From: Mycolicibacterium holsaticum DSM 44478 = JCM 12374
GTDB taxonomy: Bacteria > Actinomycetota > Actinomycetes > Mycobacteriales > Mycobacteriaceae
Assembly: GCF_019645835.1 (NCBI RefSeq)
Contig: NZ_CP080998.1
Coordinates: forward strand, 3,720,001-3,784,000
Direction of reading: 5' to 3'
Length of the DNA stretch: 64,000 nt
A program made the position numbers and the translations under genes. The notes below the pieces were generated by a model. That model was given only the letters and a program-made list of their open reading frames with translations. It was not told the origin of the DNA and did no database searches. The stretch's first letter is position 1, and each line of letters opens with the position of its first letter. Shown here in pieces: positions 8,925 to 18,686 of this stretch.

Positions 8925-10460
8925 ATGGCGGGAAACGGGCTGCAGGCGGCGATAGCCGGGTTGCGCGCCGCCTATGAAGAGGTGGCGGCGTGCGATCTGG
9001 ACCTGTTGACCCGCCCTGAACTGGTGGCCGCTCTCGATGAGGTGGAAACGTTGTCGTGTCAGCTGCCGACGATGAGCCACCGCTTGCTGGCGCGTCTGCG
9101 GTGCGAGACGACGCCGGCGGAGATGGGCGCCCACTCGTGGAAAGAAGTGCTGCGGGTTCGCTACCGGATCTCGACGAAAGAGGCGAACCGGCGGTTGACG
9201 GAAGCCGAACTGTTGGCGCCGCGCCAGTCGGTGACGGGTCCGTCGCTGCCGCCGGCGTTACCCGCCACCGCCGCCGCTCAAGCGCACGGGCTGATCAACG
9301 CCGAACACGTCGAGGTCATCCGCAAATCGGTGGCCAAGTTGCCGGGATGGATGGATGCGGCCACCCGCGACCAGTTCGAGGTCGACCTGGTGCGTACGGC
9401 GGTCAAAGTCGGGCCCAAAGAACTCACCGACACCGCTGACCTGACGTTGTTTCTGCTGGATCAGGACGGACCGGAGCCCACCGACGTCGACCGGGCCCGC
9501 AAGCGTGGGGTCAGGAAGTCCCCACAGGGCGCCGACGGGATGGTGGAACTGCGCGCAATGCTGACCCCGGAGGCGTGGGCGGTGTGGGAGGCGATTTTCG
9601 CCAAGTACGCCGCACCTGGCATGTGTAACCCCGACGATCCCGAACCGTGCACGTCGGGCACGCCGACGCAGGCCCAGATCGACAACGACCACCGCACCCT
9701 GGCCCAACGTCAGCACGATGCGCTGGTCGCCGTCGGGCGCATCGCGTTGATGAGCGGTGAACTCGGCCGGCTCAACGGGCTGCCGGTGTCGGTCATCATC
9801 CGAACCACGTTGCAGGACTTGGAGTCTCGCGCCGGGGTCGGCACCACAGGCGGCGGCACCGTCATGCCGATCGCCGATGTGGTCCGGCTGGCCGCGCACG
9901 CCAACCACTATCTGGCGGTGTTCGACAAAGCAACCGGATCAGCGATGGATCTGTACCGCGCCAGGCGCACCGCCTCGCCGACGCAGCGGATCATGTTGAT
10001 CGCCCGCGACGGCGGATGCACCAAACCGTGCTGCACGGTCGGCGCATACGGTTGTCAAGCCCATCATGTGGTGGCGGATTGGACCGACGGCGGCAACACC
10101 AACGTCGACGAACTCGGGCTGGCCTGCGGACCGCACAACCGCAGCGTCGACACCGACGGCGGCTGGACCACCCGGATGAACGACCGCTGCGAAGTCGAAT
10201 GGCTACCACCATCCAACCTGGACACCGGCCAAGCCCGACTCAACTTCTACCACCGACCCGAACGCCTCCTGCGGCCCGACGACGAGCCCGAAGACCAACC
10301 GTCAACCGAACCCACCAACATCCCGGTTGCAGGCCCGCAGTCGGATGCCGCGCCCGCCGACGACAACCAGGTCGTCGAAGGCGAATCGGCTGCCGCGCGG
10401 TCATTCCCCGGAGCCAGCGAGCCCGGCGGTCCGGCGCCCCCAGGAGACCGGGCGGCCTGA
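8925..10460 (+). CDS. 13E12-repeat family protein, DUF222 with C-terminal HNH nuclease motif
   Basis: A 511-residue protein with an N-terminal helical DUF222 domain (about residues 1-320), a linker, and an HNH motif near residues 375-410: CTKPCCTVGAYGCQAHHVV, then the Asn of GGNTNVDEL and the His of CGPHNRS. A disordered Pro/Glu-rich tail follows. An ATG at 8910 lies inside the SOS box, so ATG 8925 is preferred. In M. tuberculosis several 13E12 genes are LexA-regulated, and the box here agrees. The family is multicopy and mobile-like; its nuclease role is inferred from the motif and not proven. Confidence 0.9.
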   Translation: MAGNGLQAAIAGLRAAYEEVAACDLDLLTRPELVAALDEVETLSCQLPTMSHRLLARLRCETTPAEMGAHSWKEVLRVRYRISTKEANRRLTEAELLAPRQSVTGPSLPPALPATAAAQAHGLINAEHVEVIRKSVAKLPGWMDAATRDQFEVDLVRTAVKVGPKELTDTADLTLFLLDQDGPEPTDVDRARKRGVRKSPQGADGMVELRAMLTPEAWAVWEAIFAKYAAPGMCNPDDPEPCTSGTPTQAQIDNDHRTLAQRQHDALVAVGRIALMSGELGRLNGLPVSVIIRTTLQDLESRAGVGTTGGGTVMPIADVVRLAAHANHYLAVFDKATGSAMDLYRARRTASPTQRIMLIARDGGCTKPCCTVGAYGCQAHHVVADWTDGGNTNVDELGLACGPHNRSVDTDGGWTTRMNDRCEVEWLPPSNLDTGQARLNFYHRPERLLRPDDEPEDQPSTEPTNIPVAGPQSDAAPADDNQVVEGESAAARSFPGASEPGGPAPPGDRAA

Positions 10461-10548
10461 CCGCCGGCGCGAGAGATCGTGGCGCCTCGAATAATTCGAC
10501 GGCGCCGGCATCAGCATGGCTGGCCTGATGGGGCGCTATGGAACGACG

Positions 10549-10582
10549 AAGCCCGCCTCGGCCTATTGCCGAAGCGGGCTTC
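10549..10582 (-). terminator. Terminator hairpin downstream of tRNA-Ala
   Basis: AAGCCCGC-CTCGGC and GCCGAA-GCGGGCTT form a 14-bp stem with one mismatch and a 5-nt loop, 9 bp beyond the tRNA 3' end. The symmetry means it could also stop transcripts from the 13E12 gene on the plus strand. Confidence 0.7.
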
Positions 10583-10590
10583 CGATGGAG

Positions 10591-10663
10591 TGGAGCTAAG
10601 GGGACTCGAACCCCTGACCCCCACACTGCCAGTGTGGTGCGCTACCAGCTGCGCCATAGCCCC
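10591..10663 (-). tRNA. tRNA-Ala (anticodon GGC)
   Basis: A 73-nt cloverleaf on the minus strand: acceptor GGGGCTA pairing with TAGCTCC (one G-U), D-arm GCGC with loop AGCTGGTA, anticodon stem CCACA/TGTGG around CTGGCAG (anticodon GGC, reading GCC codons), and T-arm GGGGTTCGAGTCCCC. The discriminator is A and no CCA is encoded (TCCA is followed by CTC), so CCA must be added after transcription. Confidence 0.97.
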
Positions 10664-10717
10664 GTGTCGTGCCCATCGAAGTTACACCACTGCCAGGTTA
10701 CCGTTCAAAATCGCTGG

Positions 10718-11971
10718 TCACGGCAGCTCCCCGGCGGCTTCGGGTCCGAGCGGGCGCGCCGGAGTATGTTCGGCCGACGGAAGGCGGGTTTCGGGCGCGA
10801 AGCACCACCCGACAGCGGCGGCCAGCAGAATCACACCGCTGATCACGAACGACCACGCGAACGACAGGTGCTGAGCGATCTGCCCGACCAGCAGCGAACC
10901 CACGATCGAACCCAGATCGGCCATCATCTGAAACCCGGCCAAGGCGGTGCCGCCGCGCGCCTTGTTGCCGATGACGTCGGCGACGGCGGCCTGCTGCGGC
11001 GAGCTGAACATCCCCGTCGCCGCACCCGCCAAGAACGCCGTGACCAAGAACACTGTCAGGTCGTCGCTGAACCCGACCGCGATTGTGGCCGCGCCCGCCG
11101 CCGTCAGCCCGATGATGAGCAGGATCCGGCGCCCGACCCGGTCCGACAGGTGCCCGCTGGGGATGACGGCGACCACGTTGCCGATTGCGAACGTCGCCAG
11201 CGCCAGGCCGGCCGTGCCGACGCCGCGGTCGAGAACCTCGACGACGAACAGCGGCACCAGCGCGATGCGCAGACCGAACGCCGACCACCCGGTGGCGAAG
11301 TTCGACAACAGCGCGGCCCGATACGCCCCGTTGCGGAACGCCTCGGCGAAGGTGACCTTGATCTGGACATCCGGCGCCGGGGCGGCCAGCGAGGAGTGCC
11401 GCAGGCTGATGAACACCACTGCGGCCGCGATCGCGAGTGCACCACCGTAGATCAGGAACGGTGCGGACAACCCGAAACCGGCGGTCAGGCTGCCCAACAC
11501 CGGCCCGCCCACCGAACCGACCAGGAACGCCGAGGAGAACATGCCTGCCACCCGGCCGCGGGCGTCGGGCGGGCTGATCCGGATCATCAACCCCAGCGCC
11601 GAGATGAAGAACATGGTCGAGCCGATCCCGCCGATCGACCGGAACAACAACAGCTGCCAGTACGTCTGGGCGAACGCGCACACCCCGGTGGACAGCGCGA
11701 CGATCAGCAACCCGCTGACATAGATGCGCCGCTCCCCCAGGCGCTGCACGAGCTGACCAGCTGCCGGAGCGAACAACAGCCGCATCACCGCGAAGGCCGT
11801 GATGACAAACGTCGCCGCGCCGATACCCACGCCGAAATGGCGGGCGTACTCGGGCAACACCGGCGACACCACCCCGTAGCCCAGCGCGATCACGGCATTC
11901 GAGGCGATCAGCACCCAGACTTCGGGGGGCAACCGCTCCTTGGTGCGTGCACCCGCCGCGGACGAACTCAC
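10718..11971 (-). CDS. Major facilitator superfamily transporter (probable drug exporter)
   Basis: A 417-residue, 12-helix MFS protein. The loop 2-3 signature appears as GQLVQRLGERRIYVSG and its mirror between helices 8 and 9 as GHLSDRVGRRILLIIG; helix 5 carries GPVLGSLTAGFG, typical of the drug-efflux antiporter motif C (GxxxGPxxGG-like). GTG 11971 opens a short cytoplasmic N-terminus (VSSSAAGARTKERLPPE). It lies 10 bp downstream of pgm on the same strand, so the two may be cotranscribed. The substrate is unknown. Confidence 0.85.
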   Translation of the reverse strand: MSSSAAGARTKERLPPEVWVLIASNAVIALGYGVVSPVLPEYARHFGVGIGAATFVITAFAVMRLLFAPAAGQLVQRLGERRIYVSGLLIVALSTGVCAFAQTYWQLLLFRSIGGIGSTMFFISALGLMIRISPPDARGRVAGMFSSAFLVGSVGGPVLGSLTAGFGLSAPFLIYGGALAIAAAVVFISLRHSSLAAPAPDVQIKVTFAEAFRNGAYRAALLSNFATGWSAFGLRIALVPLFVVEVLDRGVGTAGLALATFAIGNVVAVIPSGHLSDRVGRRILLIIGLTAAGAATIAVGFSDDLTVFLVTAFLAGAATGMFSSPQQAAVADVIGNKARGGTALAGFQMMADLGSIVGSLLVGQIAQHLSFAWSFVISGVILLAAAVGWCFAPETRLPSAEHTPARPLGPEAAGELP

Positions 11972-11981
11972 ACCGGCGACC

Positions 11982-13616
<1,635 letters not shown>

Positions 13617-13665
13617 GAACCCGATTGTGCTCCACACCGACGCGTGATGCGCGGCGGTACCGCCA

Positions 13666-13671
13666 TACTTT
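13666..13671 (+). promoter_or_regulatory. -10 element for leaderless crcB operon
   Basis: TACTTT (TANNNT) ends 5 bp before GTG 13677, predicting a transcript with almost no leader. This leaves no room for a fluoride riboswitch in the message. Confidence 0.45.
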
Positions 13672-13676
13672 GCGTT

Positions 13677-14075
13677 GTGTTCGGTTACGACGGCCGTGAG
13701 CTCATCGCGGTGTTCGTCGGCGGTGCGCTCGGCACGGTTGCCCGCGCAGCGCTCGAGACGCTGGCCGCACCTGACCCGGGGCGGTGGCCATGGCCGACGT
13801 TTGTCGCCAACATTGTCGGCGCATTTCTGTTGGGCTACTTCACCACCCGCCTGCTCGAGCGGTTGCCGGTCTCGAGTTACCGCCGCCCATTGCTGGGCAC
13901 CGGCCTGTGCGGCGGGCTGACCACGTTCTCCACCATGCAGGTCGAAACCCTCAAGATGCTCGAGTTCCGCCACTACGGGCTGGCCGTCGGTTACACCACC
14001 GCCAGCATCGCGGCCGGCCTACTTGCCCTCTACATCGCCACCGCGCTGGTGCGGCGCGTCCGAGTGCGCGGATGA
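13677..14075 (+). CDS. crcB: Fluoride channel subunit FluC/CrcB (first copy)
   Basis: A 132-residue, four-helix membrane protein. Family landmarks are [10 protein letters not shown], the conserved Asn of [15 protein letters not shown] and the central Na+ and Phe-box motif [15 protein letters not shown]. FluC channels export fluoride passively as antiparallel dimers; where two short copies are adjacent they commonly form a heterodimer. GTG 13677 begins [13 protein letters not shown]. Its TGA overlaps the ATG of the second copy (ATGA), indicating translational coupling and matched expression. Confidence 0.92.
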   Translation: MFGYDGRELIAVFVGGALGTVARAALETLAAPDPGRWPWPTFVANIVGAFLLGYFTTRLLERLPVSSYRRPLLGTGLCGGLTTFSTMQVETLKMLEFRHYGLAVGYTTASIAAGLLALYIATALVRRVRVRG

Positions 14076-14440
14076 CGACCGCCGCGGTCTGGGCCGCTGT
14101 GCCGTTCATCGGCGGTCTCGGAGCGGTGCTGCGTTTCGTCGTCGACCGCACGGTGTCGAAACGAACCGGCGCCGCCTTCCCCTACGGCACGTTGGTGGTC
14201 AACATCAGCGGCGCGTTGCTGCTCGGGTTTGTGGCGGGCCTTGCGCTGCCCACCCATCTGGCGTTGTTGGCGGGCACCGCGTTCGTCGGCTCCTATACGA
14301 CGTTCTCGACGTGGATGCTAGAGACCCACCGGCTCGGCGAAGAGCGCCAGCTGGGTCCGGCGGTCGCCAACATCGGCGTCAGCCTGGTGCTGGGTCTTGC
14401 CGCGGCGGCGTGCGGCCTGTGGCTGGGGACGCGCCTGTGA
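14072..14440 (+). CDS. crcB: Fluoride channel subunit FluC/CrcB (second copy)
   Basis: A 122-residue partner of the preceding gene with the same plan: [13 protein letters not shown], the conserved Asn of [14 protein letters not shown] and the core [14 protein letters not shown]. The copies are diverged, and each carries only one orientation of the channel, so a heterodimer is likely (inference from known paired Fluc genes). ATG 14072 overlaps the crcB1 stop, and the stop overlaps the DUF190 GTG at 14437, so the three genes are one coupled unit. Confidence 0.92.
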   Translation: MTTAAVWAAVPFIGGLGAVLRFVVDRTVSKRTGAAFPYGTLVVNISGALLLGFVAGLALPTHLALLAGTAFVGSYTTFSTWMLETHRLGEERQLGPAVANIGVSLVLGLAAAACGLWLGTRL

Positions 14441-15498
14441 CCGCCGACTACCTCAAGCTCACCTGCTACTTCGGTGAACGTCACCGCGCCGGCAGCCGGT
14501 TTCTGGCCGAGGCGCTCGCCAACCTCTACGCCGACGCCGCCGTCGAAGTCAGCGTCCTGCTCCGCGGTGTCGCCAGCTTCGGTCCCCGCCATGTGTTGCG
14601 CACCGACCAGTCCCTGAGCCTGTCTGAGGATCCGCCCGTTGTGGTCACCGCGGTCGACACCGCGCAGAAAATGGCCGGCCTCGCCGAGCAGGCCGCCGCG
14701 ATGACGACGCAGGGGCTGGTCACCCTCGAGCGCATCCGGCCCGTGGACCGGCAGGACGCGACGACACCCGAGGTCGCGATGCTGACCGTATACGTCGGCC
14801 GCTACGACCGCGTGGCCAGGCAGCCGACCCACCGCGTCGTGTGCGACATCCTCTACGAGCATGGATTTGCCGGTGCCACTGCGTTTCTCGGTGTCGACGG
14901 CACCCGGGGCGGACAGCGGCAACAAGCCCGGTTCTTCGGCGGCAACCGGCACGTTCCGGTGATGATCACCTCGGTCGGCGGTGCCGCGCAGGTCGATGAC
15001 GCGATGTCGGCGTTGCGCGCCGTCGTCGACGACCCGGTCATGACGGTGGAACGCGCGCACCTGTGCAAGCGCGACGGGCAGCTCGTGGAGCGCCCGCCGG
15101 TGTTGCCGCCCGCCGACGGCGACGGCGCACCGCTGTGGCAGAAGCTGACGATCCGGACCTCCGAGGCAACCCTGCACGACGGTGTGCCGATCCACCGGGC
15201 GCTCGTGCGGCGCCTGTACGAGTCCGCGGCGGTGAGCGGCGCAACCGCGCTGCGCGGTGTGTGGGGTTTCCACGGTGGCCATAAACCGCACGGCGACAGG
15301 CTGATTCAGCTTGCCCGGCAGGTCCCGGTCAGCACCGTGATCGTTGACACCCCTGAGCGGATCGCGGCCTGCTTCGACGTCGTCGACGAGGTGACCGCCG
15401 AACACGGCCTGGTCACCAGCGAGCTGGTGCCCGCGATGGTGTCCATCGACGGCGGCGAGCGGCTCGGCGGCACGCGGCTGGCCCGGCACCACTTCTGA
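14437..15498 (+). CDS. DUF190 protein, tandem two-domain form
   Basis: A 353-residue soluble protein made of DUF190 units: LKLTCYFGERHRAGSRFLAE... at the start, a second unit from about residue 105 (LTVYVGRYDRVARQPTHRVV with FLGVDGTRGGQ), and a third-like segment from about 230 (LWQKLTIRTSEATLHDGVPI with GVWGFHGGHKPHGD). DUF190 resembles the PII ferredoxin-like fold and is commonly found beside crcB; its molecular role is not settled. GTG 14437 overlaps the second crcB stop (GTGA), so it is probably made with the channel. A sensing or regulatory role in fluoride tolerance is inference. Confidence 0.85.
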   Translation: MTADYLKLTCYFGERHRAGSRFLAEALANLYADAAVEVSVLLRGVASFGPRHVLRTDQSLSLSEDPPVVVTAVDTAQKMAGLAEQAAAMTTQGLVTLERIRPVDRQDATTPEVAMLTVYVGRYDRVARQPTHRVVCDILYEHGFAGATAFLGVDGTRGGQRQQARFFGGNRHVPVMITSVGGAAQVDDAMSALRAVVDDPVMTVERAHLCKRDGQLVERPPVLPPADGDGAPLWQKLTIRTSEATLHDGVPIHRALVRRLYESAAVSGATALRGVWGFHGGHKPHGDRLIQLARQVPVSTVIVDTPERIAACFDVVDEVTAEHGLVTSELVPAMVSIDGGERLGGTRLARHHF

Positions 15499-15508
15499 CC
15501 GGCAGAGA

Positions 15509-15527
15509 TACGCCTAGCCTCACCTGC
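15509..15527 (-). promoter_or_regulatory. Weak IdeR (iron) box upstream of mbtL
   Basis: On the minus strand GCAGGTGAGGCTAGGCGTA matches 12 of 19 positions of the IdeR consensus TTAGGTTAGGCTAACCTAA, with the core AGGTGAGGCTA intact. It lies 24 bp before GTG 15552. Weaker than the mbtK box but expected for a mycobactin gene. Confidence 0.5.
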
Positions 15528-15537
15528 CTCGACGGTG

Positions 15538-15543
15538 TACCCT
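15538..15543 (+). promoter_or_regulatory. -10 element for mbtL
   Basis: TACCCT (TANNNT) ends 8 bp before GTG 15552, directly downstream of the putative IdeR box. Confidence 0.4.
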
Positions 15544-15551
15544 CACTCGCC

Positions 15552-15821
15552 GTGAAGCCGTCTACGCCAGAAGCAGTGAATGCCGCGCTCACGGAGATCT
15601 TGCGCGACGATATGAACGTCGACGTCAGTCGGATAACCCGGGAATCCCGGCTGATCGACGACGTCGGCCTCGACTCCGTCGCGTTCGCGGTCGGGATGGT
15701 GGCGATCGAAGACCGTCTCGGGGTGGCGATCGAAGAAGAAGATCTGCTCAGCTGTAACACGGTCGGCGATCTGGAAGCCGCGATCCTCGCGAAGGCACCT
15801 GTCGCACAGACGAACTCGTGA
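15552..15821 (+). CDS. mbtL: Acyl carrier protein, mycobactin MbtL type
   Basis: An 89-residue ACP. The phosphopantetheine attachment serine is in DVGLDSVAFAVGMV, followed by the helix VAIEDRLGVAIEEEDLL. Its neighbour mbtK and the iron boxes identify it as MbtL, the carrier of the lipid chain attached to mycobactin. In M. tuberculosis mbtL is followed by mbtM (acyl-AMP ligase) and mbtN (dehydrogenase); both are missing here and mbtK follows at once in the opposite direction. GTG 15552 is the only sensible start. Confidence 0.85.
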   Translation: MKPSTPEAVNAALTEILRDDMNVDVSRITRESRLIDDVGLDSVAFAVGMVAIEDRLGVAIEEEDLLSCNTVGDLEAAILAKAPVAQTNS

Positions 15822-15901
15822 CCGTCACCGTCGACACTCCGACGACCACGGATCGTGCGAGTCGGGGTCAGTCTGTGTCCGGATTGCGCGGCAACGCATA
15901 G
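15818..15901 (+). pseudogene. Possible vestige of the mbtM start
   Basis: A GTG at 15818 overlaps the mbtL stop (GTGA) exactly as a coupled downstream gene would, but the frame lasts only 27 codons ([20 protein letters not shown]...) and ends in TAG inside the 3' end of mbtK. In the reference locus mbtM follows mbtL, so this may be all that remains after deletion of mbtM-mbtN. It could also be a chance GTGA. Confidence 0.35.
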
Positions 15902-16488
15902 AGGGCCATCCGCCGGTTGGGCATATCGTGCTCGCCGAGAAACACACATCCGGCGTGCTCGCACAGGCGCCGCGCGCCGGTGTTGCGATGGTCGGGGTCG
16001 AACATGACGCGACGGCACCGTGGTTCCAACTCGAAGATGCTGGTGACGATGCGCGGCAGCACAATGGGACCGATCCCCCGGTTGACGAACCTGGCGTCAG
16101 CGATGGCGGCGTGCAGACCGATATCGTACGGATCGGCGGCGTACCGGGTAGCGATGGAATCCTTTGCCGCCCGGTAGATCTCGAGATAGCCGAAGGGCTT
16201 ACCGCGGAAATAGCCGAGCACCGGGCGTGAGTACTGGCCGTCGAGTTGCGCGATCAGGTACCGGCGCCAGCGCGCCGGCGGCCAGCCGTACTCCCATGCC
16301 TCGACCAGATGGGGGCGGTTCATCCACTCCGAGATCATCTCCGCGTCCCCGTCGGGGTCGACGAGGCGCGCGGCGTAGGGCTCGGCCACGACCGGAACAG
16401 CCGGCGCAGCCACCTCGCGTACCTCGTCGGAGATGTCGATCAGCTCGCGTGGCAAGACGCGGCTCGGCGCCTCTTCAATCTCGGTCAT
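15868..16488 (-). CDS. mbtK: Lysine N-acyltransferase MbtK (GNAT)
   Basis: A 206-residue GNAT enzyme that transfers the fatty acyl chain to the lysine side chain in mycobactin synthesis. Features are [20 protein letters not shown], the substrate region [36 protein letters not shown], the CoA-binding strand-helix [15 protein letters not shown] and [19 protein letters not shown]. These match the siderophore acyltransferase (IucB/RhbD/MbtK) family. ATG 16488 is preceded by a good IdeR box 26 bp upstream. It converges on mbtL. Confidence 0.9.
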   Translation of the reverse strand: MTEIEEAPSRVLPRELIDISDEVREVAAPAVPVVAEPYAARLVDPDGDAEMISEWMNRPHLVEAWEYGWPPARWRRYLIAQLDGQYSRPVLGYFRGKPFGYLEIYRAAKDSIATRYAADPYDIGLHAAIADARFVNRGIGPIVLPRIVTSIFELEPRCRRVMFDPDHRNTGARRLCEHAGCVFLGEHDMPNRRMALYALPRNPDTD

Positions 16489-16513
16489 CGATCTCCGACC
16501 CTACCGCAACAAG

Positions 16514-16532
16514 TTAGGCAAGGTTTACCTAT
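16514..16532 (-). promoter_or_regulatory. IdeR (iron) box of mbtK
   Basis: TTAGGCAAGGTTTACCTAT matches 14 of 19 positions of the IdeR consensus palindrome and lies 26 bp upstream of the mbtK start. IdeR-Fe(II) should repress here when iron is plentiful. Confidence 0.85.
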
Positions 16533-16620
16533 GTAAAGCCCCTGCTCGGGCGGTAGCCAGCGGCGATACCGTCGCAACGATCTTCGACCCGATCTGGGTG
16601 CCGCCTGCACGACAATCACC

Positions 16621-16980
16621 TTAGGACAGCAGCTTCCGCAATACGGCCGCCTGGCTGATATCGAGATCGCGGGACGCGGTCACCAGCACGACCGGTCCTT
16701 TGCGCGTCAACGCGCGCAGCTCGTTCAGCGCCGCAGCGGCGTCGCCGGATTCGAGTTCCTTGGCGTAGCGGGTGGCGAACTCGTCGAACCGCTCAACCTT
16801 GTGCGAATACCAGCGCCGCAACTCTGTGGAGGGGGCCACCTGCGGGAGCCAGTGGCCGACCCTTGGGTCATCCTTGCGCATGCCGCGCGGCCACAACCGG
16901 TCGACCAGGACCCGGGCACCCTCGTCGGGAGCCGGGTCGTCGTACACCCGGGCGAGCTGGATACTTCGGCGCCCACTCAT
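16621..16980 (-). CDS. DUF488 (YeaO-like) protein
   Basis: A 119-residue protein with the DUF488 signatures ARVYDDPAPDEGARVLVDRL, WPRGMRKDD, WLPQVAPSTELRRWYSHK and the C-terminal GPVVLVTASRDLDISQA. The family is widespread and has no established biochemical function; the conserved Trp, Arg and His residues look like an active or binding site. ATG 16980 is used; longer frames run antisense through the next genes. Divergent from the small gene at 16999 by 18 bp. Confidence 0.85.
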   Translation of the reverse strand: MSGRRSIQLARVYDDPAPDEGARVLVDRLWPRGMRKDDPRVGHWLPQVAPSTELRRWYSHKVERFDEFATRYAKELESGDAAAALNELRALTRKGPVVLVTASRDLDISQAAVLRKLLS

Positions 16981-16998
16981 GCGTGGGATGGTAGGACG

Positions 16999-17193
16999 AT
17001 GGACATCGATCGGGTCGCGGAACTTCAGCGTTGGCAGGATGCGGGCGCGGTGTGGGAGGTCATATCCCGGCGCGCCGGCGCGATCACGGTGGCGTTGTTG
17101 CGCTGCGACGGCGGCGAGGAGGCCGACCGGTTCACCTCCGACGATCCGCGCCTGCTGGATTTCATCGGTGACCGCCGCAGCAGCCAGGAGTGA
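16999..17193 (+). CDS. Conserved small protein of unknown function
   Basis: A 64-residue acidic protein: MDIDRVAELQRWQDAGAVWE, then RRAGAITVALLRCDGGEEAD and RFTSDDPRLLDFIGDRRSSQ. It has no signal peptide or membrane segment. TAGGACG upstream of ATG 16999 may serve as ribosome site. The YbaK-like gene starts 3 bp after its stop, so the two are cotranscribed. I do not recognise a family with known activity. Confidence 0.65.
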   Translation: MDIDRVAELQRWQDAGAVWEVISRRAGAITVALLRCDGGEEADRFTSDDPRLLDFIGDRRSSQE

Positions 17194-17196
17194 CCC

Positions 17197-17718
17197 GTGC
17201 AAGTCGGCCGCCTCACCTTCGTGCCCGCCGCTGACGCGGCCGAACTCGTCGCCGCGCCGGTCCGCGGGCATCTGCGCGACGGCTTGTGGGTCAGCGCGAT
17301 CGATCCCGACCTCGCCGACACGGCGGCGTTCTGCGACCACTACGGGGTGGGCCTCGACATGTCGGCGAACTGCGTCGTGGTGGAGGCCCGCCGAGCGGAC
17401 CGAACGTGGCACGCCGCATGTCTGGTGCTGGCCGACACCCGCGCCGATGTCAACGGCGTGGTGCGCAAACACCTTGGTGCCCGGAAGATTTCGTTCGCCG
17501 CCATGGACACCGCGGTGTCGCTGACGGGTATGGAATACGGCGGGATCACGCCCGTCGGTCTACCGCCGGACTGGCCGATCCTGATCGACGACAACGTGAT
17601 CGGCAAGGACCGGGTCATCATCGGCAGCGGTATCCGTGCCTCAAAACTGTTGGCGGGCACCGATGTGCTGGCCGGGCTGCCGAACAGCGAGGTGTTGTCG
17701 ATCGTCAAGACCGAGTAG
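17197..17718 (+). CDS. YbaK/EbsC-type aminoacyl-tRNA deacylase domain protein
   Basis: A 173-residue single-domain protein. The YbaK signature is visible: SANCVVVEARRADRTWHAAC, then LVLADTRADVNGVVRKHLGA, RKISFAAMDTAVSLTGMEYG and GITPVGLPPDWPILIDDNV followed by VIIGSGIRASKLL. Relatives hydrolyse mischarged tRNA (for example Cys-tRNA-Pro), protecting translation fidelity; the exact substrate here is unknown. GTG 17197 follows the upstream stop by 3 bp. The 3' end overlaps the convergent TetR gene by 14 bp. Confidence 0.8.
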   Translation: MQVGRLTFVPAADAAELVAAPVRGHLRDGLWVSAIDPDLADTAAFCDHYGVGLDMSANCVVVEARRADRTWHAACLVLADTRADVNGVVRKHLGARKISFAAMDTAVSLTGMEYGGITPVGLPPDWPILIDDNVIGKDRVIIGSGIRASKLLAGTDVLAGLPNSEVLSIVKTE

Positions 17719-18256
17719 TCCGGGCGCGCACGAGGCCGGCGAAGGCGTCGGCCGCCGCATCCACACCATCGGTGTCGTCGGTGGCCACCAGATCAAGCAG
17801 CAGCCCCCGCACCACCGCCAGCCCGAGGCGGATCAGCGCGGGATCCAGCGCGGTTCCCCGGCTCGCGGCGCGGGTCAGCCACGCGTCGACCGCGCCGGGC
17901 AGCATCCTGGCGAACGGCTGCTCACCGTGGGTGCCGCGGGCGTAGCACTCGAAGAAGAGCCGCTCGAACGGCCGGAGTTCCGGGCGCCGTAGGTTCGACC
18001 ACATCGCAGCGATCGCTTGATCCGGCTCCGCCGGTAGGTCATCCAGCAGCGACATCTGGCGCCGCTCGACTTCCTCGACGATCGCCAGCAGCAGGTCTTC
18101 GCGGGAGCCGAAGTGGTGCAGCAGCATGCGGTGGCTGGTACCCACGGCATCGGCGATCTCACGAAGCGAACGGTCACCGATGCCGGCCCTCGCAAACTCA
18201 CCGACCAGTGCGTCGAGCAGCTCGCGGCGCCGCTCGACGTCAGGAGGCCGGGCCAT
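17705..18256 (-). CDS. TetR-family regulator
   Basis: A 183-residue TetR protein: DNA-binding helices at residues 32-55 (LREIADAVGTSHRMLLHHFG followed by SREDLL) and a helical C-terminal domain. ATG 18256 overlaps the 3' end of the SRPBCC gene by 17 bp, so both lie on one transcript. The perfect palindrome over the SRPBCC start is the likely operator, which would make this an autoregulated unit. The inducer may be a hydrophobic ligand bound by the SRPBCC partner (inference). Confidence 0.85.
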   Translation of the reverse strand: MARPPDVERRRELLDALVGEFARAGIGDRSLREIADAVGTSHRMLLHHFGSREDLLLAIVEEVERRQMSLLDDLPAEPDQAIAAMWSNLRRPELRPFERLFFECYARGTHGEQPFARMLPGAVDAWLTRAASRGTALDPALIRLGLAVVRGLLLDLVATDDTDGVDAAADAFAGLVRARTTRS

Positions 18257-18686
18257 CGAGGCGGTAGAGCTGCTCGCTGCGCGCCTTCAACCCGGCGGCC
18301 TCCAGATCCAGGTAGCGCTTGGTCATCCGGCGCATGAGCAGCCCGACCGCAATTCCGGCCGGACCGCGCTGGTCGATCTGCTGACGCACCTGGGTGCGAC
18401 CGTCGGATATGGGTGTGACGTCGTGGCGGGCCACCGTCAGCCCGCCGGGCGAGCGTTGCTGCCAGCTCCAACTCCTGCCGGGCGATATCTCGGTCACCTC
18501 CCACACCAACTTGGGCATGCGTGGTTGGTTGAGCTCGAACCGCCTGCCGAGGGCCAGCTCCGGCCCGTCCAGCGCGACGAGCCGGGTGACGGAGGCCGTC
18601 CATTCCGGCCAGCGTTCGACGTCGCTGAACACATCCCAGACCACGCCGGCCGGCGCGTCGATCTCGATGGCACACTGGGTAATCAT
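18240..18686 (-). CDS. SRPBCC (polyketide cyclase/START-like) protein
   Basis: A 148-residue single-domain SRPBCC protein: MITQCAIEIDAPAGVVWDVF, SDVERWPEWTASVTRL and WEVTEISPGRSWSWQQRSPG are the typical helix-grip fold landmarks. The family binds lipids, polyketides or steroids in a deep cavity; no catalytic residue can be named. ATG 18686 sits inside a palindrome; an upstream in-frame ATG at 18779 would extend through the operator and is less likely. Coupled to the TetR gene downstream. Confidence 0.8.
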   Translation of the reverse strand: MITQCAIEIDAPAGVVWDVFSDVERWPEWTASVTRLVALDGPELALGRRFELNQPRMPKLVWEVTEISPGRSWSWQQRSPGGLTVARHDVTPISDGRTQVRQQIDQRGPAGIAVGLLMRRMTKRYLDLEAAGLKARSEQLYRLDGPAS

